From the NCBI GenBank assembly GCA_937907595.1, contig CALCXL010000654.1:1-9615 (forward strand): DNA of 9,615 nt, written 5' to 3'. Origin of the DNA: an uncultured Pseudomonadota bacterium. GTDB lineage: Bacteria > Myxococcota_A > UBA796 > UBA9615. Shown piece after piece: positions 1 to 5,192 of the stretch. The translations under genes and the position numbers were made by a program. The notes under the pieces were generated by a model. The model was given only the letters and a program-made list of their open reading frames with translations. It made no database searches and was not told the origin of the DNA. How positions within the stretch are numbered: the stretch's first letter is position 1; every line of letters begins with the position of its first letter.

Positions 1-429
1 CTTGAAGGAGAACGCCCGCTCCGCCGGGACCCGCCGGAAGCCCGTGGGCTGCATCTGGCCGGCGGCCAGGAAGGCGATCTGCACCGTGTTGTTGGCCACG
101 TCCTCGCCGATCTGGCGGGCCTCGGTCACGGGCATGCGCACGCTGGCGTGCTGCTCCGTGCCGTCGGGGGCCGTGAGTGTGGCGAAGAGCAGGGAACCGT
201 AGGGCCGGCCCGTCGACGCCCAGCCCATCAGCTGCGCTTCGTCGATGTCCACGCCCAGGTGCAGCGTGTGCCGGGGACCGGGCTCCTGTGCATCGATCGT
301 CCAGCTCAGGACCTCGTCTTCCACCCCCGTCGGCCGCTGGGACAGCGTGGCCACGGGGTCGGAGCCGAAACAGCCCGTGAGCACCAGGAGCGTGAGCAGG
401 TAGGGGAGGGCTCGGATCACGTCGGGCAT
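1..429 (-). CDS. Lipoprotein of unknown function, 3' end cut by window edge
   Basis: The reverse strand reads open from an ATG at 429 to the window edge, giving the first 143 residues of a longer protein. The N-terminus is a lipoprotein signal: MPDVIRALPYLLTLLVLTGC, with lipobox L17-T18-G19-C20. The cleaved, lipidated protein would start at C20. Phe at +2 (not Asp) predicts outer-membrane rather than inner-membrane retention by the E. coli rule, which may not hold here. The rest is polar and looks globular, with beta-rich stretches (for example HTLHLGVDID and NTVQIAFLAA). It contains no motif I recognise. There is no clear Shine-Dalgarno before the ATG. The gene diverges from the phasin-like gene at 532, and the 102-base spacer must hold both promoters. 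The lipoprotein call is firm; the function is unknown. Confidence 0.82.
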   Translation of the reverse strand, partial: MPDVIRALPYLLTLLVLTGCFGSDPVATLSQRPTGVEDEVLSWTIDAQEPGPRHTLHLGVDIDEAQLMGWASTGRPYGSLLFATLTAPDGTEQHASVRMPVTEARQIGEDVANNTVQIAFLAAGQMQPTGFRRVPAERAFSFK

Positions 430-456
430 GGAATCATGATCGTCCAGTGGTTACAA

Positions 457-473
457 GGATCTAAGGCGGATCT
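457..473. promoter_or_regulatory. 11-bp-phased direct repeat GGATCT upstream of a candidate promoter
   Basis: GGATCT occurs at 457-462 and again at 468-473, exactly 11 bases apart (about one helical turn). It lies just upstream of the TTGACG element at 478, in the spacer between the divergent lipoprotein and phasin-like genes. The phasing and position would suit an activator or repressor dimer binding as a direct repeat. Two 6-mers in a short spacer can arise by chance, so this is a weak call. Confidence 0.25.
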
Positions 474-477
474 GCCG

Positions 478-506
478 TTGACGTGATCCGGGCTCACGGT
501 TACGGT
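478..506 (+). promoter_or_regulatory. Candidate sigma-70-type promoter for the phasin-like gene row
   Basis: TTGACG at 478-483 matches the -35 consensus in 5 of 6 positions. After exactly 17 bases comes TACGGT at 501-506, matching the -10 consensus in 3 of 6 (T1, A2, T6), which is tolerable in a very GC-rich genome. A start near 513 would give a leader of roughly 19 bases before the ATG at 532, including the GGAG at 523-526. No other comparable pair is seen in this spacer on the plus strand. Confidence 0.4.
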
Positions 507-522
507 GCGTGAGTCTGATTCT

Positions 523-526
523 GGAG
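523..526 (+). promoter_or_regulatory. Ribosome binding site that fixes the start at 532
   Basis: GGAG lies five bases before the ATG at 532 and inside any longer reading that would begin at the GTG at 505. It therefore favours 532 as the true start. Independent support comes from the paralogue downstream, which aligns residue for residue with this start and has no counterpart for the extra nine residues. Confidence 0.6.
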
Positions 527-531
527 CTTCT

Positions 532-792
532 ATGGGTGTCTTGAGCAACTACGTACTCTCCGCCATGAGCGACGGCGCCCTCCCGCACATGCGTGAGCCC
601 GTCGAGTCGGTCTTCAATGAGGTGGTGGAGAACAAGGGCCTACCCACGCGCCAGGACTTTCGGGACCTGCGCAACCGGGTGGACATGCTCGAGTACAACG
701 CGCGGGAGGTGACGAAGCTCCTGCATGAGGTGCGGGGGCTCGTGAGCCGGACGCGTGAGGCCGCCACTGCGGCTGAGGCGGCCTTGAAGTAG
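532..792 (+). CDS. Short phasin-like coiled-coil protein (paralogue 1)
   Basis: An 86-residue protein, taking the ATG at 532 with GGAG five bases upstream; an in-frame GTG at 505 is possible but less likely. Residues 1-40 form a hydrophobic or amphipathic head ending in GLPTR. They are followed by RDLRNRVDMLE and a heptad-like helix to the C-terminus, with an Ala/Glu-rich end (AATAAEAALK). A short hydrophobic head, a (G/V)PTR hinge and then a leucine-spaced coiled coil is the layout of polyhydroxyalkanoate granule phasins (PhaI/PhaF type). That family link is inference from pattern only. The next gene is a paralogue with the same 40-residue head and the same GLPTR-x3-RDLRN signature. The protein probably oligomerises, possibly with that paralogue. 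It could instead be a generic coiled-coil scaffold unrelated to granules. Confidence 0.78.
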   Translation: MGVLSNYVLSAMSDGALPHMREPVESVFNEVVENKGLPTRQDFRDLRNRVDMLEYNAREVTKLLHEVRGLVSRTREAATAAEAALK

Positions 793-807
793 ATGCGGTA
801 GCAGCGT

Positions 808-834
808 GAGCTCCGCGCTGGTCGGCGCGGGCTC
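808..834 (+). other. Strong RNA hairpin between the two phasin-like genes
   Basis: GAGC at 808-811 pairs with GCTC at 831-834, and CCGCGC at 813-818 pairs with GCGCGG at 825-830. T812 is bulged and the loop is TGGTCG. This gives a ten-pair, almost entirely G-C stem. It lies 16 bases after the stop of the upstream paralogue and ends 5 bases before the AGGAG of the downstream one. No T-tract follows, so it is not a classical intrinsic terminator. A role in mRNA processing, differential stability or translational coupling is possible. Confidence 0.45.
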
Positions 835-851
835 CAGCAGGAGGTGCAGCG

Positions 852-1463
852 GTGAGCGGACTCTTTGGTTTTGTGGTCGGTGGTGTGGCCGATCGGTTGG
901 TGCCCGTCCTTCAGACCCCGGTCGAGGACATCATCTACGAGGTCCTGGACCAGAAGGGCCTGCCAACCCGCTCGGAGGTGCGCGACCTGCGGAACAAGCT
1001 GGATCGCCTGGAGAAGACGCTGGGCGACCTGACGACCTCGCTCACGCAGCTCAAGGAGAGCGCGGAGAAGGCGGCCGACGACGCCGAGCGCGCCCGGGAG
1101 GCGGCGGAGAGCGCGGCCCCCAAGGCGAAGGCCGCGTCCCGTGCGAAGGCCAAGGCCCCCAAGGCGGCGGAGAGCGCGCCCGTCGCGGCTGCGTCGGTCT
1201 GCAAGGTGGACGACTGCGGCAAGGCCATCCGCGCCCGCGGCTTCTGCGCGGCTCACTACCAGCGCTTCAAGCGGTCGACCCTCGACGGCTTCGTGGGCGT
1301 GGACGGCACCACGCTCCACGCCGAGGTTCGCTACCGCGTGGGCGAGGACTTCGCCGGGCAGCCCGTCCTGACCTCCTACGAGGGCGACGAGGTCCTGTTC
1401 CTGCTGCCCCAGTCGGGCGGGCAGTCGGTGCGCGTCAAGGTCAACGACGCCCGCATCGACTGA
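852..1463 (+). CDS. Phasin-like protein with Ala/Lys tail, CCCH zinc knuckle and beta-rich C-terminus (paralogue 2)
   Basis: A 203-residue protein starting at a GTG, with AGGAG at 839-843 eight bases upstream. Residues 1-40 align without gaps to the protein encoded at 532, sharing GLPTR (36-40) and RDLRN (44-48). A coiled coil continues to about residue 88. Residues 89-115 are rich in Ala, Lys and Pro (PKAKAASRAKAKAPK), like the nucleic-acid-binding tail of PhaF or histone H1. Then comes C117-x4-C122-x9-C132-x2-H135 followed by YQRFKR. This Cys/His knuckle resembles the small 'C..C...RG.C..HYRR' zinc-binding motifs found in endonuclease VII-like and some myxobacterial proteins. Residues 141-203 look beta-rich (HAEVRYRVG, EVLFLLP, QSVRVKV). 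The likely role is a granule- or nucleoid-associated structural or linker protein. Family and function are inferred, not proven. Confidence 0.78.
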   Translation: MSGLFGFVVGGVADRLVPVLQTPVEDIIYEVLDQKGLPTRSEVRDLRNKLDRLEKTLGDLTTSLTQLKESAEKAADDAERAREAAESAAPKAKAASRAKAKAPKAAESAPVAAASVCKVDDCGKAIRARGFCAAHYQRFKRSTLDGFVGVDGTTLHAEVRYRVGEDFAGQPVLTSYEGDEVLFLLPQSGGQSVRVKVNDARID

Positions 1464-1526
1464 CGGCGCCGCTGCGTGAGCCGCCGGCAGCGCCTCCCCG
1501 ACCCCCTCCAGCCCGGGCACTGATCG

Positions 1527-2552
1527 ATGGCAAAGGCTCCGCCCCAGTGGGTGCTTGTGGACGACGAGCAGGTGGTGCGTGAGCTCACGGACCGCAAGCT
1601 TCGGCGCATGATCCGCGAGCACGATCTGGACGGGCACGAGCTCGTGCGGGCTGTGGGGGAAGGGGAGGACGCCTTCCGCCCCCTGCACACCCTCACGGTG
1701 TACCAGCAGGTGCACGGCGTCGGCCCGGAGGAGGCGGAGGTCGTGGCTCACGCCCACCGCGTGAGGGGCTTCGTCTACCACGTGGCCGCGTTCTTCGGCG
1801 TCCTGGCCCTGTTGGGGCCCCAGTTCTGGTTCGCCTTCTGGGGCATCGGCGTGGCCGCCCACTTCAGCCGGGTGGCGCCGTCCCTCGCCCGCCTCCGCGC
1901 CACCGGCAAGCCCCTGGGCGCGGCCATGGGCTTCCACGTCACCGGCGCCGCCGTGCCCGCCCCCGCGGTGGTCGCGCCGGCCGGTCAACCCGCCTCCATC
2001 GCCTCGCCGGAGCCCTCGCCGTCCGCGCCGTCGCCCGATCACGACCCCCTGGAGCGGCAGCTTGTGCAGGAGTGGGCCCGGGTGCAGGAGCTGGTGGAGG
2101 GCACGGACTCCGCCGCCCCGCTGCAGGAGGCCTGGACGGGGGTGGAGGGCGCGGTCTCCCGCCGGCGCCGGCTGCTCGCCACCCTGGATGGGGAGTCCGA
2201 GGAGGCGCTGGCGGCCGACGTGGCTCGCCTGGAGGCGGAGGCCCTGGGCCTGGACGCGGTCACGGCGGAGGCGCTTGGCTCGTCGCGGCGCGCGGTGGAG
2301 GCTCGGCTGGACGCCCTGCGCGCGGCCCGAACCGCGGAGCTTCGCTTGCGCGCGCGGGTGGAGGCGATGCTGCACCAGCTCAAGGCGGTCCGGCTCAGCC
2401 TGGTGGCCCGCCCCGATCCCACCGGCGCGGACCTGGAGGCCCAGGTGGGGGCCCTTCGCTCGGAGGCGCGCGCCGCCGCGGAGCTGGAGGAGGCGTTGGC
2501 CTCGGCCCGGTCCCCCGATTCGGCGGCGGCCCGCGCCCGCCAGCGCAGCTGA
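1527..2552 (+). CDS. 2TM coiled-coil membrane protein with small N-terminal domain
   Basis: A 341-residue protein in four parts. Residues 7-61 form a compact domain beginning WVLVDDEQ, with ELVR (38-41) and FRPLH (50-54). It loosely recalls GYF_2-like modules, which start W.V and end 'F.PL', but I would not assign it firmly. Residues 75-113 are a tight helical hairpin (RGFVYHVAAFFGVLALLG, then a short turn and FWFAFWGIGVAAHF) that resembles the bacterial 2TM domain. A Pro/Ala/Ser linker spans about 145-182. A long Ala/Glu/Arg-rich coiled coil fills 183-335. It is probably anchored in the inner membrane with both ends in the cytoplasm. It lies 63 bases after the phasin-like paralogue and 73 bases before the lipoprotein, in the same orientation. 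No strong Shine-Dalgarno precedes the ATG. Function unknown; a scaffold or adaptor role is inference. Confidence 0.75.
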   Translation: MAKAPPQWVLVDDEQVVRELTDRKLRRMIREHDLDGHELVRAVGEGEDAFRPLHTLTVYQQVHGVGPEEAEVVAHAHRVRGFVYHVAAFFGVLALLGPQFWFAFWGIGVAAHFSRVAPSLARLRATGKPLGAAMGFHVTGAAVPAPAVVAPAGQPASIASPEPSPSAPSPDHDPLERQLVQEWARVQELVEGTDSAAPLQEAWTGVEGAVSRRRRLLATLDGESEEALAADVARLEAEALGLDAVTAEALGSSRRAVEARLDALRAARTAELRLRARVEAMLHQLKAVRLSLVARPDPTGADLEAQVGALRSEARAAAELEEALASARSPDSAAARARQRS

Positions 2553-2575
2553 GAGCGTGCAGGCTGTTCGACGTG

Positions 2576-2601
2576 CGCGGCATCGCCCGGGGGACGCCGC
2601 G
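2576..2601 (+). other. Small hairpin in the gap before the Asp-rich lipoprotein gene
   Basis: CGCGGC at 2576-2581 is the exact reverse complement of GCCGCG at 2596-2601, with a 14-base loop. It starts 24 bases after the preceding stop and ends 24 bases before the lipoprotein ATG. No T-run follows. In DNA this GC-rich, six-pair stems occur by chance, so a function is uncertain. Confidence 0.2.
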
Positions 2602-2625
2602 GGTGCTGTGGCAGAATCCCGCCCC

Positions 2626-3534
2626 ATGCCGCGACTGCACCTGATCCTGGCCCTCGCCCTGCTCCTGCCCGCCTGCACCACGCGCCGCAGCGGGGGAGGG
2701 GAGGGCGACGACGACGACGACTCGGCCGTCTCCGACGACGACGACCTGTTCGGCGACGACGACGACACCTCGGACGACGACGACGCATCCGACGACGACG
2801 ACACCTCGGACGACGACGACGCGGTCGACGACGACGACGCAGTCGATGACGACGACACCTCGGACGACGACGATGCGGTGGACGACGACGATGCGGTGGA
2901 CGACGACGACACCTCGGACGACGACGACGCGGTGGACGACGACGACACCTCGGACGACGACGACACCTCGGACGACGACGACGCGGTCGACGACGACGAC
3001 GCCACCCCCTCCGCGCCCGCCTTCGGGGACGTGCTGATCAACGAGGTGATGATGGACCCCTTGAGCGTCGACGACGCCCAGGGTGAGTGGTTCGAGCTGC
3101 GCAACGTGACCGCATGGGACATCAACCTGCGCGGCTGGTTCCTGCTGGACGACGACAGCGACTGGGCGGTCATCTCGCCCAACCTCGACCTGATCGTGCC
3201 GGCGGGCGGCCACAAGGTGCTGGGCATCAACGCCAACGCGCTGACCAACGGCGGCCTCCTGGTCCACTGGCAGTGGCAGAACTTCCAGCTTGCCAACACG
3301 GAGGACGAGATCGTGCTGCAGTCCCCCAGCGGGCTGGAGATCGCGCGCCTGAACTGGGTCGCGTCCTTCCCCACGTCGCCCGGGGTGTCCACGCAGCTGG
3401 ACGGGGCGGTCACCGACGGCGCGGATCAGCAGGATCCCGCCAACTGGTGCCTGGCCAGCGCCACCACCGCCCCCACCTTCGGCCAGGGCGATCGGGGCAC
3501 GCCGGGGGCGTTCAACCCCGTCTGCCCTCCCTGA
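2626..3534 (+). CDS. Asp-repeat lipoprotein with lamin-tail-like domain
   Basis: A 302-residue exported lipoprotein. The reading frame is open far upstream, but MPRLHLILALALLLPAC at 2626 is a clear lipoprotein signal with lipobox L14-P15-A16-C17, so I place the start there. Residues 28-127 are an extreme acidic linker, with 65 Asp in 100 residues, mostly DDDD blocks separated by TS or AV. Residues 133 to about 300 match the lamin-tail domain (LTD) pattern: VLINEVMMDP, GEWFELRN, then INLRGWFLLDD, LIVPAGGHKVLG, an NTEDEIVLQ strand and a final TPGAFNPVC. Two Cys (in NWCLAS and NPVC) may form a disulfide. Such anchors with acidic linkers are common on deltaproteobacterial surfaces; the Asp tract could bind Ca2+ or hold the LTD away from the membrane. 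The LTD call is by motif recognition. The partner or substrate is unknown. Confidence 0.9.
   Translation: MPRLHLILALALLLPACTTRRSGGGEGDDDDDSAVSDDDDLFGDDDDTSDDDDASDDDDTSDDDDAVDDDDAVDDDDTSDDDDAVDDDDAVDDDDTSDDDDAVDDDDTSDDDDTSDDDDAVDDDDATPSAPAFGDVLINEVMMDPLSVDDAQGEWFELRNVTAWDINLRGWFLLDDDSDWAVISPNLDLIVPAGGHKVLGINANALTNGGLLVHWQWQNFQLANTEDEIVLQSPSGLEIARLNWVASFPTSPGVSTQLDGAVTDGADQQDPANWCLASATTAPTFGQGDRGTPGAFNPVCPP
2755..3006 (+). repeat. 14-copy, 18-bp coding tandem repeat (hexapeptide DDDDxx)
   Basis: Fourteen consecutive 18-base units each encode Asp-Asp-Asp-Asp plus a dipeptide, in the order TS, AS, TS, AV, AV, TS, AV, AV, TS, AV, TS, TS, AV, AT. Two irregular acidic blocks (from 2707) precede it. 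Asp is almost always GAC, with three GAT exceptions that fall in neighbouring units. A larger 54-base period (TS-AV-AV) is visible twice, which points to growth by unit duplication. The array stays in frame throughout. Copy number is likely to vary between strains and assemblies. Confidence 0.93.
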
Positions 3535-3587
3535 TCGGATCGAGGGCCGCTGGCCGCGAATCCCTGCCGCTTGTTGACTTGATGACC

Positions 3588-3600
3588 GTCCCCGGGGGAC
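3588..3600. promoter_or_regulatory. Palindrome overlapping the likely kinase ribosome binding site
   Basis: GTCCCC-G-GGGGAC is a perfect palindrome around a central G. It lies between a GTTGACT element (3573-3579) and the kinase ATG at 3611. Its right arm, GGGGGA, is the only Shine-Dalgarno-like run before the ATG, although the 11-base spacing is long. As DNA it could be an operator. As RNA, pairing of the inner bases would mask the ribosome binding site. Either role is inference. Confidence 0.35.
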
Positions 3601-3610
3601 CCTGAGCACG

Positions 3611-5146
3611 ATGTCCGTGATCGATTTTCTGTCCACCGTCAACGGCTTCCGCAAGGTGGCGCGTGAGGACCTGGAGCGCATCGGCGACCAGATCCAGGCG
3701 CGCAGCTACGCGGACGGCGACGTGATCATCCGGCGCGGCGACGCCGGCGACAACATGCACGTGATCCGCACGGGGCGGGTGCGCATCCCCCTGGTGGATG
3801 CGGGCACCGGCGCCACGAAGATGGTGGTGCACCTGGGGCCCGGCGACCTGGTGGGGGAGATGGCGCTGCTGACGGGCGAGCGCCGGAACGCCGACGTCAT
3901 CGCCGAGGGGGCGGTGGAGACCCTGGTCATCGATCGGGAGACGCTGCAGCCCCTCCTGCGCGACCACCCGCCCCTGGCCCGCTTCCTGACGGAGATCCTC
4001 GGCAAGCGCCTGGAGGAGGGCGGCGGCATCGAGTGGGTGGGCAAGTACCGCCTGCTGGGCAAGATCGGCGAGGGCGCCACGGCGAAGGTCTACCAGGGCC
4101 TGCACCCGGCCCTGAACCGCGTCGTGGCCATCAAGATGCTCAGCCACGCCCTGGTCTACGACAGCACCTTCAAGGACCGCTTCCTGCAGGAGGCGCGCAC
4201 GATCGCGGGGCTCACGCACCCGAACATCGTGCAGATCTTCGACACCGAGGCCTGCTACGCCACCTACTTCATCGTGATGGAGAAGGTGTCCGGCACCGAC
4301 CTGGCCAAGCTGCTGAAGGTCCGCAAGGTCCTGGGCCCCGAAGAGGCCATGGACATCCTGCGGCAGATGAGCGTGGCCCTGGCCTACGCCCACAACAAGG
4401 GCATCGTGCACCGCGACGTCAAGCCGGCGAACTGCGCGGTGGACAAGGACGGCCAGGTCAAGCTGATGGACTTCGGCATCGCGCGCCGCATCCAGAAGGA
4501 CCCCGAACAGACCCGCGCCAAGATGGTGGAGGGCACGCCCCGCTACCTGGCGCCGGAGGCCGCGGTGGGCAAGCCCGTCGACGGCCGCGCGGACATCTAC
4601 AGCCTGGGCATCATGGCCTACGAGATGGTCACGGGCCGGGTGCCCTTCTACAGCGAGACCATCCGCGAGCTGCTGCAAATGCATGTGCGGAAGCGGCCAC
4701 CGGACATCACCCGCATCCGCTCCGGATTGCCCGAGGGGCTGGTGGAGTTCATCAACGGCGCGCTGATCAAGCGGCCCGACGAGCGGCTCACCGACTGGGG
4801 GGAGATCCAGCGCCTGCTGGCGCCGCCCGGCGGCGAGGCGGTGACGGAGCTGGGCGCAAGCGCCGCACCTCCGGTCGCCCCCATGCAGGAGGAGCTCCTG
4901 TCCATCCGCTACACCCCGGCCCAGGCCAACCGGGTGCAGGGGGCGGTGGAGGCGCTGCTGTCCGAGCTGGCCCCCCACGACGGGGTCGAGCTGGGCCACG
5001 CCCGCATGACGGCGGTGAGCTCGGCCTCCAAGGGCGCGGGCTCGGCCAGCTGGTACGCCCGCCTGGGTGGGGGCTCGACGCCTGGCAGCGCGGCGCCCAA
5101 GAAGCCCATTCGCTCCGCCAGCACCTTGAGCAAGCCCCTGGACTGA
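3611..5146 (+). CDS. Cyclic-nucleotide-binding Ser/Thr protein kinase
   Basis: A 511-residue cytosolic kinase with no membrane segment. Residues 8-125 are a cNMP-binding beta-barrel with phosphate-binding-cassette-like GDLVGEMALLTGERRNA (78-94); E83 and R92 are in the places expected to contact the ribose-phosphate. Residues 146-404 are a complete Hanks-type kinase: glycine loop GEGATAKV (153-160), K175 in VAIK, E194 in helix C, catalytic HRD (267-269) with KPAN (271-274), DFG (287-289), GTPRYLAPE (308-316) and D328. All key residues are present, and the RD motif suggests activation by phosphorylation of the loop between DFG and APE. Residues about 405-511 are a tail without a motif I know. 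A kinase gated by cAMP, cGMP or another cyclic nucleotide is the natural reading. It is last in the plus-strand row, 76 bases after the lipoprotein. Confidence 0.95.
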   Translation: MSVIDFLSTVNGFRKVAREDLERIGDQIQARSYADGDVIIRRGDAGDNMHVIRTGRVRIPLVDAGTGATKMVVHLGPGDLVGEMALLTGERRNADVIAEGAVETLVIDRETLQPLLRDHPPLARFLTEILGKRLEEGGGIEWVGKYRLLGKIGEGATAKVYQGLHPALNRVVAIKMLSHALVYDSTFKDRFLQEARTIAGLTHPNIVQIFDTEACYATYFIVMEKVSGTDLAKLLKVRKVLGPEEAMDILRQMSVALAYAHNKGIVHRDVKPANCAVDKDGQVKLMDFGIARRIQKDPEQTRAKMVEGTPRYLAPEAAVGKPVDGRADIYSLGIMAYEMVTGRVPFYSETIRELLQMHVRKRPPDITRIRSGLPEGLVEFINGALIKRPDERLTDWGEIQRLLAPPGGEAVTELGASAAPPVAPMQEELLSIRYTPAQANRVQGAVEALLSELAPHDGVELGHARMTAVSSASKGAGSASWYARLGGGSTPGSAAPKKPIRSASTLSKPLD

Positions 5147-5155
5147 CCGGAGCTG

Positions 5156-5167
5156 AGGGGCTCCCCT
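5156..5167. terminator. Very weak candidate hairpin in the kinase/channel convergent gap
   Basis: AGGG at 5156-5159 pairs with CCCT at 5164-5167 around a GCTC loop, ten bases past the kinase stop and in the 46-base gap between converging genes. A terminator is expected here, but there is no T-run and the stem is only four pairs. I record it as the only candidate seen. Confidence 0.15.
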
Positions 5168-5192
5168 GGCCCCCCGTCCGGGCTCGGCTCGC

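Noticed and set aside
505..531. GTG at 505 as start of the first phasin-like gene
   Set aside because: The GGAG at 523-526 and the ungapped alignment with the downstream paralogue both favour the ATG at 532.
2062..2625. In-frame upstream extension of the Asp-rich lipoprotein
   Set aside because: It overlaps the 2TM gene in another frame, has Arg/Trp-rich shadow composition, and would bury the clear lipoprotein signal that begins at 2626.
2707..3006. CRISPR-like or satellite DNA
   Set aside because: The repeats are contiguous 18-mers without spacers, stay in frame within a lipoprotein, and encode a regular acidic peptide.
549..3413. A 954-codon open frame on the minus strand
   Set aside because: It runs antisense through four well-supported plus-strand genes. 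It stays open because (GAC)n and GC-rich codons read as Ser/Arg/Ala on the other strand. Its poly-Ser/Val composition is the mirror of the Asp repeats.
3512..4999. A 495-codon minus-strand open frame opposite the kinase
   Set aside because: The kinase on the other strand has every catalytic motif in order. The antisense translation is low-complexity His/Leu/Asp/Val with no domain.
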